64,000 bases of DNA from Desulfoluna butyratoxydans (GTDB lineage: Bacteria > Desulfobacterota > Desulfobacteria > Desulfobacterales > Desulfolunaceae): NCBI RefSeq assembly GCF_900699765.1, contig NZ_CAADHO010000004.1, forward strand, positions 310,001 through 374,000, given 5' to 3'. The stretch's first letter is position 1. Each line of letters starts with the position of its first letter. Below the pieces are notes generated by a model. It worked only from the letters and a program-made list of their open reading frames with translations, did no database searches and was not told the DNA's origin. Both the position numbers and the translations under genes were made by a program. Below are positions 41,992 to 51,680 of this stretch, in pieces.

Positions 41992-43194
41992 ATGGGAAGC
42001 ATCGGTACGATTATCATTTACATTATCATGGGGTGTGCCGTCTTAGGCGCCTTTGCCTACATCAGGGACGATGAGAGCGGCCTGGGCCGGGAGTTCATCG
42101 AGGGCCTCAACAGCATCGGCCCCATCTTTGTTCCCGTGGCCGGGATCATGGCGGCCACGCCGTACATTTCTGCTTTTGTAAAAACCGTTTTCGGGCCTCT
42201 TTTTTCCGCCATCGGAGCGGACCCGGCCATTGCCGCCACCACCTTTATTGCCGTGGACATGGGCGGGTACCAGTTGGCCGAGGTCCTGGCCCAGACCAAG
42301 GAGAGCTGGATCATGGCCATGGTGGTGGGCTACATGTCCGGGGCCACCATCGTCTTTTCAATCCCCGTGGGGCTGACCATGCTGGAGAAGAAAGACCACA
42401 AGTACATGGCCCTGGGGGTGATGTCCGGGATCCTGAGCATCCCCGTGGGCGTTTTTGTGAGCAGCGCCATCCTCTCGGTCACGGATCTTGCCGTGCGAGG
42501 GGTGATCTCGGCCAACGCCGAGTCCGTTTACGTTCTCTCTTTAAGCTTCGGCACCATTTTTGCCAACCTGCTGCCCCTGACCATCTTCTGCGTGGCCCTT
42601 GCCGTGGGCCTGAAACTCGCTCCCAAGGCCATGATCAAGGGGTTTCTCGTCTTTGGCCGGGCCATGGGCATCGGCCTGACCCTGGTGCTGGTCTTCTCCG
42701 TGGTGGAGTACTTCACCGGCATCTTCTCCACGGTTCTGGGTGGCTGGGGATTTGATCCCATTATCGCCGACGAGGCCGATCAGTTCCGGGCCCTTGAGAT
42801 CGCCGGTTACATCGGCATCATGCTCTGCGGCGCCTTTCCCATGGTTTACCTTATCAAACACTATCTGGCCGGGCCCATGGAGGCCGTGGGCGGAAAGCTC
42901 GGGCTGAAGAGCGAAGGGGCCGCAGGCATCCTGGCCGCCGCCGCCAACATCCTGGCCATGTTCCGTCTCATCGCCGACATGCGGGCCAAGGACAAGGTCC
43001 TGTGCATCGCCTTTTCCGTGTGTGCGGCCTTTATGTTCGGTGATCACCTCGCCTTTACCGCCAACTTCCAGCCCAACATGATCCTGCCCGTCATGAGCGG
43101 CAAGCTGGCGGGGGGCATTGCAGGCTTCTGCCTGGCCTACATTCTTTCGGTTCCCGCTGCCGTGAAGATCGAGCAGGAGCAGGGGGACGAGTAA
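41992..43194 (+). CDS. eutH: Ethanolamine permease EutH
   Basis: 400 residues, about eleven hydrophobic segments, ribosome site ATCAGGAGAATTGCCTT. Begins SIGTIIIYIIMGCAVLGAFA and has family segments GLGREFIEGLNSIGPIFVPV, IAADMGGYQLAE-like VDMGGYQLAEVLAQT and FGDHLAFTANFQPNMILPV. EutH brings ethanolamine across the inner membrane. First gene of the eut operon, 114 bases before eutB. Confidence 0.95.
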   Translation: MGSIGTIIIYIIMGCAVLGAFAYIRDDESGLGREFIEGLNSIGPIFVPVAGIMAATPYISAFVKTVFGPLFSAIGADPAIAATTFIAVDMGGYQLAEVLAQTKESWIMAMVVGYMSGATIVFSIPVGLTMLEKKDHKYMALGVMSGILSIPVGVFVSSAILSVTDLAVRGVISANAESVYVLSLSFGTIFANLLPLTIFCVALAVGLKLAPKAMIKGFLVFGRAMGIGLTLVLVFSVVEYFTGIFSTVLGGWGFDPIIADEADQFRALEIAGYIGIMLCGAFPMVYLIKHYLAGPMEAVGGKLGLKSEGAAGILAAAANILAMFRLIADMRAKDKVLCIAFSVCAAFMFGDHLAFTANFQPNMILPVMSGKLAGGIAGFCLAYILSVPAAVKIEQEQGDE

Positions 43195-43308
43195 AAGCGC
43201 GCCTCCGGCGGCAAGGGGGCGCCTTGAAATTCTGGGCGAGTGCTTTGATGACGTGGGTATGAAGGCGTTATCAAGGCATTTGCCATAATCAAGTAAGGAG
43301 ATACACAC

Positions 43309-44670
43309 GTGAATCTGAGAAGCAAGATCGGCGATAAGGTGTTTGCCTTTCAATCGGTCCGCGATGTCCTGGCCAAGGCCAACAACGAGAAATCCGGCGA
43401 CGCCCTGGCCGGTATCGCGGCGGAGTCCGCTACGGAGCGTGTTGCGGCCAAGCTTTGCCTGGCCAACCTGCAGCTCAAGGATATCTATGAGAACCCGGTC
43501 ATCCCCTACGATGATGACGAGGTGACCCGGGTGATCTACGACGACCTGAACACCACCATCTACGAGAGCATCAAGAACTGGACCGTGGCCGAGCTGCGGG
43601 AAACCATTCTCAAGAGCCGCCGCCAGGGGGACCTGCTGAACATCAGCCGGGGCCTCACCAGCGAGATGATTGCCGCCGCGGCCAAGCTCATGTCCACCAT
43701 GGACCTTGTGTACGCCAGCAAGAAGATCAAGGTGTCGGCCCACTGCAACACCACCATCGGCCTGCCCGGGACCCTGTCGTTCCGGTGCCAGCCCAACCAC
43801 CCCACGGACTCCATCGAAGGGATTCTGGCGTCCTTGAAAGAGGGGCTCTCCTTCGGTTCCGGGGATGCCTGCTTCGGGGTGAACCCGGTGGAAGACAACG
43901 TGGAAGGGTACTCGCGGGTGATGCGGGCCATCACTGATTTCAGGGACCTCTACGAGGTGCCCACACAGTGTGTTGTCCTGGCCCACATCACCACCCAGAT
44001 GCAGGCCATGGAAAAGGGCGTGCCCGTGGACCTTCTGTTTCAGAGTATCGCAGGGTCCCAGACCGCCAACGACGCCTTCGGCATCTCCGCCGCCATGCTG
44101 GGCGAGGCCCGTGAGTTGGCCCTGCACAAAGCCCCTTCCACCGGTCCCAACGTGATGTATTTCGAGACCGGCCAGGGCTCGGAGATCTCCCTGGACTGCC
44201 ATCACGGCGTGGACGAGATGACCCTGGAGGCCCGCACCTACGGCCTGGCAAGGCGCTATGCCCCCTTCATGCTCAACAACGTCTCCGGGTTTATCGGTCC
44301 TGAGACCATCTACACGGGCAAAGAGGTGCTTCGGGCCGACCTGGAGGACCTCTTCATGGGCAAGATGCACGGCCTGCCCATGGGCATCGCCCCCTGCTAC
44401 ACCAACCACATGAAGGCGGACCAGGACGACCAGGAGATCGGCACCATGCTCTGCGCCATGGCCGGGTCCAACTTTTTCATGGGGGTCCCGGGGGGAGACG
44501 ACTGCATGCTCAACTACCAGGACACCAGTTATTATGACGACGCATCGGCCCGGGAGATTCTGGGCCTCAGGCCGGTTCCCGAGTTCGAAGCCTGGCTTGA
44601 GAAGATGGGTATCATGGAAGACGGCTGCCTCACCGACGCTGCCGGCGACGCGTCAATCTTTGACAAATAG
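43309..44670 (+). CDS. eutB: Ethanolamine ammonia-lyase large subunit
   Basis: 453 residues from GTG 43309 (AAGGAGATACACAC). With EutC it converts ethanolamine to acetaldehyde and ammonia using adenosylcobalamin. Family landmarks include ISRGLTSEMIAAAAKLMS, the substrate-site segment FRCQPNHPTDS (Arg and Gln as in R-x-QPNHPTD), YFETGQGSEISLDCHHGVD and FMGVPGGDDCMLNYQ. Length is normal. It is followed 18 bases later by eutC. Confidence 0.97.
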   Translation: MNLRSKIGDKVFAFQSVRDVLAKANNEKSGDALAGIAAESATERVAAKLCLANLQLKDIYENPVIPYDDDEVTRVIYDDLNTTIYESIKNWTVAELRETILKSRRQGDLLNISRGLTSEMIAAAAKLMSTMDLVYASKKIKVSAHCNTTIGLPGTLSFRCQPNHPTDSIEGILASLKEGLSFGSGDACFGVNPVEDNVEGYSRVMRAITDFRDLYEVPTQCVVLAHITTQMQAMEKGVPVDLLFQSIAGSQTANDAFGISAAMLGEARELALHKAPSTGPNVMYFETGQGSEISLDCHHGVDEMTLEARTYGLARRYAPFMLNNVSGFIGPETIYTGKEVLRADLEDLFMGKMHGLPMGIAPCYTNHMKADQDDQEIGTMLCAMAGSNFFMGVPGGDDCMLNYQDTSYYDDASAREILGLRPVPEFEAWLEKMGIMEDGCLTDAAGDASIFDK

Positions 44671-44688
44671 CAAAGGAACCACAGAGCA

Positions 44689-45582
44689 ATGAACGAACAG
44701 GAACTGATTCAAAGCGTCATCGGCAAGCTGGTGGAGCAGGGGGTAATTCAAGGGGGGGCTTCGTCAAGGGAAAGGGGCGCGGCGCCGGTGGTATCCAGCG
44801 ATTCCAGGCTTTCTTCCGGAGACCCCGTGACCCTGTCTCCGCTGGATGAAGTGAAGGTGGATAACCCCAAAAACATGGCGGCCCTTGAGGCCATGCGCAA
44901 GACCACCCCGGCCCGTATCCTCATGGGCAGGTGTGGCGCGCGCCAGAAGACCCACTCGTTTCTCCATTTCCAGGCCGACCACGCAGCAGCCGTGGACGCC
45001 GTATTCCTGGATGTCTCCGATGCCTGCCTGGCCGAGAGCGGGTTGTTCGGCGTCCAGACCGTGGTGAAGGACAAGGACGAGTACCTCATGAAGCCGGAGC
45101 TGGGCAAGCGGCTCAGCGAAGATGCCAAAAAGATGATTTCCGAGCGCTGTGAAAAGGGCGCCCAGGTGCAGATCATCGTGGTGGACGGCCTGAGCTCCAC
45201 GGCCATTGAAGCCAACATCGGCGACACAGTCCCCGCCTTGGTCCAGGGGCTCAAGGCCGAGGGCCTGAGTGTGGGCACGCCTTTTTTTGTGAAGTACGGC
45301 CGCGTGGGCGTCATGGACGAGGTAGGCGCCCTCCTGGGCTGCGATGTGGTGGTGGAGCTGGTGGGCGAGCGGCCCGGGCTGATCACTGCCGAGTCCATGA
45401 GCGCCTACATGGTCTACAAGGCCGGTGAGAAAACCGTGGAGGCCGATCGGACCATTATCTCCAACATTCACCGGGGCGGGACGCCCCCTGCCGAGGCCGG
45501 GGCCCACATGGCCACCGTGGTCAAGCAGATGCTCGCCCACAAGGCCAGTGGCGTGGCCCTGTCCGAGGCCATGAAAGCGTAA
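44689..45582 (+). CDS. eutC: Ethanolamine ammonia-lyase small subunit
   Basis: 297 residues. The first 22 residues (MNEQELIQSVIGKLVEQGVI) are the amphipathic helix known to target EutC to the shell. A variable linker leads to the conserved ILMGRCGARQKTHSFLHFQA, followed by VVDGLSSTAIEANI and LVGERPGLITAESMSAYMVY, which contribute the cobalamin site. It starts 18 bases after eutB, and eutA follows after 5 bases. Confidence 0.97.
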   Translation: MNEQELIQSVIGKLVEQGVIQGGASSRERGAAPVVSSDSRLSSGDPVTLSPLDEVKVDNPKNMAALEAMRKTTPARILMGRCGARQKTHSFLHFQADHAAAVDAVFLDVSDACLAESGLFGVQTVVKDKDEYLMKPELGKRLSEDAKKMISERCEKGAQVQIIVVDGLSSTAIEANIGDTVPALVQGLKAEGLSVGTPFFVKYGRVGVMDEVGALLGCDVVVELVGERPGLITAESMSAYMVYKAGEKTVEADRTIISNIHRGGTPPAEAGAHMATVVKQMLAHKASGVALSEAMKA

Positions 45583-45587
45583 AGGCC

Positions 45588-47105
45588 ATGTCTGAGAGTT
45601 CAACCATATCGTCCCTTTATGCGGCTCACCTGAGCGGTGCGGCGGAGTCCTCCGCCGCCGAGGTGGTCACCAGCGTGGGCATCGACATCGGCACCACCAC
45701 CACCCAGTGCGTGGTGAGCCGGCTGACGGTGAAAAACACGGCGCCGGGGACCCTGGTGCCGCGCATGGAGATCACGGACAAGGAGGTGGTCTACCGCAGC
45801 GGCATCCATTTCACCCCCATCACCGGGGACAACCTCGTGGATACGGATGCGGTGTTTCGCCTGATCAACGCGGAGTTCACCAAGGCCGGGATCTCGCCCT
45901 CGGACATCGACACCGGGGCGGTGATTATCACCGGCGAGACCGCCAAAAAAGAGAACGCCCGCCGCATCTCCGGCGAGATGGCCAGCTACGCAGGCGATTT
46001 TGTGGTGGCCACGGCAGGGGGCAAGCTGGAGTCGGTGATTGCCGGGCGTGGGTCCGGTGCCTCGGATTACTCCCGCAGGCATTTTCTCACCGTGGCCAAC
46101 ATCGACATCGGCGGCGGCACGGCCAACATCGGGATTTACCGGAGCGGCAAAGCAATCGACAGCTGTTGCATCAACGTCGGCGGCCGCCTGCTCCGGGTGG
46201 ATCCGGTTGAGGGGCGGGTGGTTCAGGTGAGCGAGCCCATGGCCCGCGTGCTGGATGACCTGGGTCTTTCCCTTGCACCCGGGGACCGTGTGGACCCGTC
46301 GATTCTGGAGATCCTTTGCCGTCGCATGGCCGAGGTGGTGGCAAACGCCCTGAAGCAAAACCACCTCACCGGCCTGGAGGATGCGCTGATGATGACCACG
46401 CCCCTGCGCCTCGATTACAAGGTGGATTGCGTGATGATCTCAGGTGGCGTGGCCGACCATGCCTACACAACAGCCCCATGTGACACCCTGGACGAGATTG
46501 CCCGCTATGGCGACATCGGGCCCCTGCTGGGGCGCCAGGTACGGCAGGTGTTCCGGGACGAGGGCATGGAGATGATCCGTCCGGCAGAGACCATTCGGGC
46601 CACGGTGATCGGCGCCGGTGCCCAGACCGTGGATGTGAGCGGGAGCACCATTGTGGTGAGCGACGAGCGCCTGCCCATGAAGAACGTTCCCGTGGTCATT
46701 CCCTTTGGAGAGGGCATTCCCGATACCCCGGAAGAGATGGCAGAGGCCGTGGGCCGGAGCGTCTCCAGCCTCTACGAGGCCATGGACCTGGAGCCTCTTG
46801 CCATCGGGATCCAGGGCGGCGGGTACCTCTCCTATAAAAAGGTGCAGGTGCTCGCTCGGGGGCTGCTCTCTGGCCTGGCCCCCCTGATCCGGGCTGGTCA
46901 CCCCGTTGTGGTGGTGATGGAGCAGGACAGCGGCAAGGTCCTGGGGCAGAGCCTTCGGGCCCTGAACCCCGGGGTACAGGTCATCTGCGTGGACCAGATC
47001 GAGGTGAGCGAAGGGGACTACATCGACATCGGCCGCTCCATGGCCGGTGGCACGGTGGTGCCCGTGGTGATCAAGACCCTGGTGTTCGAGACCCGGCAGT
47101 CGTGA
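45588..47105 (+). CDS. eutA: Ethanolamine ammonia-lyase reactivating factor EutA
   Basis: 505 residues of the ASKHA ATPase fold: VGIDIGTTTTQCVVS near residue 30, NIDIGGGTANIGIY in the middle, and VIGAGAQTVDVSGSTI later. EutA exchanges damaged cobalamin in EutBC for fresh cofactor at the cost of ATP. It lies directly after eutC, unlike enteric operons where it precedes eutB. Confidence 0.95.
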   Translation: MSESSTISSLYAAHLSGAAESSAAEVVTSVGIDIGTTTTQCVVSRLTVKNTAPGTLVPRMEITDKEVVYRSGIHFTPITGDNLVDTDAVFRLINAEFTKAGISPSDIDTGAVIITGETAKKENARRISGEMASYAGDFVVATAGGKLESVIAGRGSGASDYSRRHFLTVANIDIGGGTANIGIYRSGKAIDSCCINVGGRLLRVDPVEGRVVQVSEPMARVLDDLGLSLAPGDRVDPSILEILCRRMAEVVANALKQNHLTGLEDALMMTTPLRLDYKVDCVMISGGVADHAYTTAPCDTLDEIARYGDIGPLLGRQVRQVFRDEGMEMIRPAETIRATVIGAGAQTVDVSGSTIVVSDERLPMKNVPVVIPFGEGIPDTPEEMAEAVGRSVSSLYEAMDLEPLAIGIQGGGYLSYKKVQVLARGLLSGLAPLIRAGHPVVVVMEQDSGKVLGQSLRALNPGVQVICVDQIEVSEGDYIDIGRSMAGGTVVPVVIKTLVFETRQS

Positions 47106-47449
47106 GTGGACATGAAGGCAACCTGTCTTTTTATGTGACGGGCGACGCGAAGCCGACGGTACCGGTGATGTGAGGTAGGGTGCGCTTGCGCACCGCCGAA
47201 GAGTCGTAACGATCATGTCTCCGGGTGATACTCAGAGAACCTCAAAATGGAAAAACGCGTTGTGCTTTCGGATACATGGTGCGCAAGGACGCCCTGCAGG
47301 ATGTCGCATAACAAAAGGGTGAGACGAGCTGATTTAGCTCCTGCGACGCTTATACGACGACCGATTCGTTTCCGTGCAATGACGCATGGTGGTGAGATGT
47401 CGCTTCAACCGATGAATGATACCGGCACAGACCGGCAAGGAGGAGAGAT
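47106..47449 (+). other. Gap between eutA and eutL
   Basis: 344 bases without a credible gene. Contains a perfect hairpin GGTGCGC-TT-GCGCACC near 47178-47193 and a strong ribosome site (AAGGAGGAGAGAT) for eutL. It may hold an internal promoter. No ANTAR twin hairpin or B12 box was recognised. Confidence 0.5.
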
Positions 47450-48103
47450 ATGAAAGGGGATGCTCTGAAGTCCAAGGTACTGAGCATAAAAATGATACCC
47501 AACGTGGATCGGGACATGGTTCGGGAGCTTTCGCTTCCCGACGGGCATCGCAGCGTGGGGATGCTCACCTGCGATATCGACGACGTGGGGTACACCGCCA
47601 TTGACGAGGCCACCAAGAAGGCCGACGTGAAGGTGGCCTACGCCAAGAGTTTTTACGGCGGGGCTGTCAACGCCAACACCAAGCTTGCCGGAGAGTTCAT
47701 CGCCATCCTTTCCGGGCCGAATCCGGCAGAGGTGAAAAGCGGCCTCAACGCGGCCGTGGATTTTCTGGAGAACGACGCCTGTTTCTACAGCTGCAACGAC
47801 GATGATTCCATCTGTTACTACGCCCACTGCATCTCCCGCACCGGCTCGTTTCTCTCTGCCGAAGGGGGGATTCAGGAGGGGGAGGCAATGGCTTATCTTA
47901 TCGCCCCTCCCATCGAGGCGGTGTATGCCGTGGACGCGGCCCTGAAAGCGGCGGACGTGAAGATGGCGGTTTTTTACGGGCCTCCTTCGGAGACCAACTT
48001 TGGCGGGGCGCTCCTCACAGGGAGTCAGTCCGCCTGCAAAGCGGCCTGCGATGCCTTTGCCGATGCTGTTCAGCACGTGGCGGACAACCCTTTGAAATAT
48101 TAA
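47450..48103 (+). CDS. eutL: BMC-T shell protein EutL
   Basis: 217 residues with two circularly permuted BMC domains. Characteristic segments: VRELSLPDGHRSVGMLTCDI, YAKSFYGGAVNANTKLAGEF and FYGPPSETNFGGALLTGSQ. EutL trimers form gated pores in ethanolamine shells. It precedes an EutK-like gene, the same order as in enteric eut operons. Confidence 0.95.
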   Translation: MKGDALKSKVLSIKMIPNVDRDMVRELSLPDGHRSVGMLTCDIDDVGYTAIDEATKKADVKVAYAKSFYGGAVNANTKLAGEFIAILSGPNPAEVKSGLNAAVDFLENDACFYSCNDDDSICYYAHCISRTGSFLSAEGGIQEGEAMAYLIAPPIEAVYAVDAALKAADVKMAVFYGPPSETNFGGALLTGSQSACKAACDAFADAVQHVADNPLKY

Positions 48104-48118
48104 TGACGGGGGGGTGCC

Positions 48119-48694
48119 ATGAAGGGTAAGGCCTTGGGCATGATCGAGACCGTGGGGCTTGTCCCTGCGGTGGAGGCAGGGGACGTGGCGGTGAAGACCG
48201 CCGACGTCTCCATCCTGGGTTCCGAGGCAGTGGGCGGCGGCCTCGTATCTGTTTTGATGACAGGGGACGTGGCCGCGGTGAAAGCCTCGGTGGATGCGGG
48301 GAGCACGGCGGCGGCACGTCTGGGAGAGGTACACTCGGTGACCGTCATCGCCCGTACCGCAGAGGGGTTGGAAGAGGTGTTGGTCCGGGAGGGAGCACGG
48401 CCCAAAAGCGCGCCTGGCGGCAACCCCGACGCAGGGCCCATGGGTGGGGCGGCGTGTGACACCGTTCAGGCCTCCTTGCCGGGGCCATTTTTAAAATCAG
48501 GTGACGGGAGAACCGATGGAGGGGAACCCGTTGCCCCGGACATGGACGATCTCAAGAAGAAGAAGGTCACCGCGCTGAGGCGGATTGCCCGGGGGATTTC
48601 CGGGTTCCCCATGGCACGAAGCGAGATCAAATACGCCAGGAAAAAAGACCTTCTCGAGGCATTTGTTCAGTACATAACGACATCGGAGTCGTAG
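48119..48694 (+). CDS. EutK-like BMC-H shell protein with Rho-N/SAP-like tail
   Basis: 191 residues: BMC domain (LGMIETVGLVPAVEAGDVAV ... ASVDAGSTAAARLGEVHSV), Gly/Pro-rich linker, then DDLKKKKVTALRRIARGISG and KYARKKDLLEAFVQYI. It is a paralogue of the protein at 5972, with a shorter linker. Position after eutL matches eutK, whose C-terminal domain in E. coli is also a nucleic-acid-binding-like helix bundle. It precedes an ALDH gene by 15 bases, repeating the arrangement at 5972-8063. Confidence 0.88.
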   Translation: MKGKALGMIETVGLVPAVEAGDVAVKTADVSILGSEAVGGGLVSVLMTGDVAAVKASVDAGSTAAARLGEVHSVTVIARTAEGLEEVLVREGARPKSAPGGNPDAGPMGGAACDTVQASLPGPFLKSGDGRTDGGEPVAPDMDDLKKKKVTALRRIARGISGFPMARSEIKYARKKDLLEAFVQYITTSES

Positions 48695-48709
48695 GTAGGG
48701 AGATACACT

Positions 48710-50149
48710 ATGATAGACAAGGATTTACTCTCCATTCAGGAAACACGGGCACTGGTTCGAGCGGCGCGGGCAGCGCAGCCTTCCCTTGAACAGGCCGGCC
48801 AGGAGCGTGTGGACGCCCTGGTGGACGCCATTGCCGGGGTGGGCGCGGAAATGGCCGAAGAACTTGGCAAGATGGCCGCCGAAGAGACCGGCTTCGGCAA
48901 GTGGAAAGACAAGACCCAGAAGAACATCCACGCCACTGAAAAACTGGCCGCCTATTTCAGGGGGATGAAGACCGTCGGGATCGTCAACGAGGACACCGAG
49001 AAGCGAATCGTCGAGATCGCCATGCCCATGGGGGTCATCGCAGGGCTCATTCCCTCCACCAACCCCACGAGCACCACGCTTTATAAGGCCATCATCGCCC
49101 TCAAGAGCGCCAACGCCATTGTCTTCAGTCCCCACCCCGGGGCTGTTTCATGCATCACCGCCACGGTGAACATGATCAGGCGCGTGCTCAAGGCCATGGA
49201 TTTTCCCGAAGAGCTGGTGGGCGTTATCAGCGTGCCTACCATCGAAGGCACAGACGAGCTCATGAAGATCAGCGACATGATCCTGGCCACCGGGGGTGCC
49301 GCTATGGTGAAGGCCGCTTACAGCTCGGGTACTCCCGCCCTGGGCGTGGGGCCGGGCAACGTGCCGGTCTTTATCGAGCGCAGCGCGGATGTGGATGTGG
49401 CGGTCCAAAAGGTCCTGGCCTCGAAAACCTTTGATAACGGCACCATCTGCGCGTCCGAGCAGGCCATTGTCACCGAGGCGTGCATTGCCGACAGGGTTAA
49501 GGCAAGTCTCATTGCCCAGGGCGGCTATTTTCTCGAAGGTGACAAGCTGGAGCGGGTAAAGCGCGTCATGGAGCGACCCAACGGTGCCATGAACCCCGCC
49601 GTGGTGGGGCGCTCGGCCAAAGACATCGCCCGCATCGCAGGCATCGAGATCCCAGCGGGTACCACCATGCTCCTGTGTGAGGAAGAGGGCGTGGGGCCGA
49701 AGTTTCCTTTCTCCAAGGAGAAGCTCACCGCGCTCCTCGGCTTTTACACGGTCAACGACTGGCAGGAGGCCTGCGAGCTTTGCTACAAGCTCCTCAAAAA
49801 CGGGGGCATGGGGCACTCCATGGGGATCCACTCCAACAACGAGACCGTGATCCGCGAGTTTGCCCTCAAAAAACCCGTCTCCCGCTTCCTGGTGAACACC
49901 CCCACCACCCAGGGTGCCGTGGGCATCACCACCAACCTCTCTCCCTCTTTCACCTTGGGGTGCGGCACGGTGGGGGGCAGCGCCACCTCGGAGAACGTCG
50001 GCCCCCAGCACCTCTTTAATATTCGGCGCATGGCTTACGGCATTGATGATGCGGCCACCGTTCCAGTCCGGTCCGGCGACACCGTCGACGTCCAGGCGGT
50101 GACCCATATGATCATGGAGCAGCTCAAGAAGATGAGCGCGGTGTCCTGA
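48710..50149 (+). CDS. eutE: CoA-acylating acetaldehyde dehydrogenase, eut locus copy
   Basis: 479 residues with catalytic Cys247 in FDNGTICASEQ, N-terminal [20 protein letters not shown] and C-terminal helix [16 protein letters not shown]. It is nearly the same protein as the one at 6621 across its whole length, differing mostly by conservative changes, so the pair arose by a recent duplication. It oxidises the acetaldehyde made by EutBC. Confidence 0.94.
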   Translation: MIDKDLLSIQETRALVRAARAAQPSLEQAGQERVDALVDAIAGVGAEMAEELGKMAAEETGFGKWKDKTQKNIHATEKLAAYFRGMKTVGIVNEDTEKRIVEIAMPMGVIAGLIPSTNPTSTTLYKAIIALKSANAIVFSPHPGAVSCITATVNMIRRVLKAMDFPEELVGVISVPTIEGTDELMKISDMILATGGAAMVKAAYSSGTPALGVGPGNVPVFIERSADVDVAVQKVLASKTFDNGTICASEQAIVTEACIADRVKASLIAQGGYFLEGDKLERVKRVMERPNGAMNPAVVGRSAKDIARIAGIEIPAGTTMLLCEEEGVGPKFPFSKEKLTALLGFYTVNDWQEACELCYKLLKNGGMGHSMGIHSNNETVIREFALKKPVSRFLVNTPTTQGAVGITTNLSPSFTLGCGTVGGSATSENVGPQHLFNIRRMAYGIDDAATVPVRSGDTVDVQAVTHMIMEQLKKMSAVS

Positions 50150-50210
50150 GGATGGCAGCCTTGGATTGCTCGTTTTATGGCGCTGCACAATGCTTCATGA
50201 AAGGAAAAAA

Positions 50211-50876
50211 ATGAAAAAGAAACTGATCGGCGCCGAAACCGTCATGAACCACGTGACGGATGGCGTCTTCCACCTGAGCGAGGAGATCATCCTCACCCCG
50301 GCGGCCCGGGACCTGTTACGGGACAACCGGGTGTTGCTTATGGCGGGGACAAGCGCCCACAACCAAACCGCACCCCTGGCACCTTGCGGTGCCCCGGTGT
50401 GCATGAACTGCAGTGAGTGTGTCATGGAAAAACAAGAGGTCAATATCGAAGCCCTGATTCGCAAGATTATCGCCGAGCAGCTCACAGGCAAGACCGGCGA
50501 GTTTGAAAAAATCGTCGACAAAGAGAGCGGGGTGTTTTGCGTCAAAGCCGCAACCGTAACCCCCGAACCCTTTGACACCGGCAAAAAAGGAGACAAAGTC
50601 TTCATCACCGACGTGGCGACCCTGGAAGAGAGCCCCTGTCTCGGCTTCGGCATCATGGAGATACAGGAAGGCTCCGCCTTTGACTGGACCCTTCGCTACG
50701 ACGAGGTGGACTACATCATCGACGGCACCCTGGAGATTATCCTGGACGACCGGAAAGTCACGGCCAGCAAAGGGGATATCCTCTTTATCCCCAAAGACTC
50801 CTCCATCACCTTCAGCACCCCGGACTCGGCCCGGTTTATGTTTGTGACGTATCCTGCGGACTGGGCGAATCAATAA
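50211..50876 (+). CDS. eutQ: EutQ-family protein, two-domain with Cys-rich linker
   Basis: 221 residues from ATG 50211 (AAAGGAAAAAA). N-terminal module with LSEEIILTPAARDLLRDNRV as in EutT/EutQ; then CGAPVCMNCSEC, a CX4CX2CX2C cluster (residues about 59-70) that could bind metal or an Fe-S centre. An amphipathic helix (QEVNIEALIRKIIAEQL) and the cupin (DEVDYIIDGTLEI, GDILFIPKDSSI) follow. The last 150 residues match the free-standing protein at 12928 in length and sequence, and an internal ATG (50424) sits exactly at that boundary. Last gene of the eut operon. Confidence 0.87.
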   Translation: MKKKLIGAETVMNHVTDGVFHLSEEIILTPAARDLLRDNRVLLMAGTSAHNQTAPLAPCGAPVCMNCSECVMEKQEVNIEALIRKIIAEQLTGKTGEFEKIVDKESGVFCVKAATVTPEPFDTGKKGDKVFITDVATLEESPCLGFGIMEIQEGSAFDWTLRYDEVDYIIDGTLEIILDDRKVTASKGDILFIPKDSSITFSTPDSARFMFVTYPADWANQ

Positions 50877-51680
50877 CGTCAGTTTACTGACCCGTTTGCA
50901 TCCTCACCTCGCTGACTGTGAAAGTAGTCTTCGAACGTGGGGATGTATCTCTTGCTGATGCAGTTTTTTGCAACAGATATTCCCGAGAAATATGATTTCC
51001 TAATGCCTTTGCGAGTAATTATTTCTTTCTCATTTGCAGATGGTTTTTGCTGGAAAGGCTGGTTCCAACTTTTTTAAGGATTGAATTTTATTCTTATCTC
51101 TGGTCTGGTTTCCTTTTGGGGCCTGGCGATGAGTTTCTATGCTTGCTTTTCTTGTATTGCTTCTGTCGAGTGGTTTTAAAAAATCCATTTGAATGCGGTC
51201 TTTTATCGCTTTATTGACACTGAATGGATTTTTCTCTTGTTGTTTTTTTGCTGGTGTAGTAAACAAAGTTTTGCGCTGCTCGTATGGTTCTTGTTTGATT
51301 GTGATAAGTAAATTTAACAATAGTATTGTTTGGTGCTGTTTATTACTCAATCACACGGAAATATTCAAAGCCATATCCATCAGATTGATGATTGATGCGT
51401 TTTGTGAGTACCGTCCCCCCCTCTGAACACCATGAAATATAATTTTTAACGACGAATTGAGGACGAATAAAAACTTTTTGAATGACGTCGTTAAATCGTT
51501 GAGATCAACATTTACTCTATATAATAACCTCCCCCATAGCACTGTTTTGTTTCGGTTTTTGTTGGTTTAATTGTTGGGGATGCTGTTCGTTTTGTTTGAG
51601 CACATTGATGCCGAATTTTACTGCGTATAGATATTTGGAAAAAATAATATAACCTGAGGCTTCTTTCCGGAGGGAATGGT
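50877..51680 (+). other. AT-rich spacer upstream of the giant gene
   Basis: About 800 bases of clearly lower GC than the eut genes, T-rich on the plus strand, without a credible gene. The end holds a promoter-like pair (see 51499) and a ribosome site. No terminator hairpin with T-tract was found right after eutQ. The composition change could mark the edge of an acquired segment. Confidence 0.6.
51499..51525 (+). promoter_or_regulatory. Putative sigma70 promoter of the giant gene
   Basis: TTGAGA (51499-51504), a 15-base spacer and a perfect TATAAT (51520-51525), about 155 bases before the start codon. The spacer is two bases shorter than ideal, so the -35 assignment is tentative. Confidence 0.45.

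Noticed and set aside
41511..43308. Cobalamin riboswitch upstream of eutH or eutB
   Set aside because: No GCCACTG B12 box or the expected conserved core was found in the leaders.
42541..44409. Long minus-strand frame (622 aa) across eutH/eutB, and similar long antisense frames at 2433-3740, 6642-8102, 12889-14421, 17195-18652
   Set aside because: They lie opposite strongly supported genes, lack ribosome sites and family motifs, and have the Gly/His/Val-rich composition expected from antisense reading of GC-biased codons.
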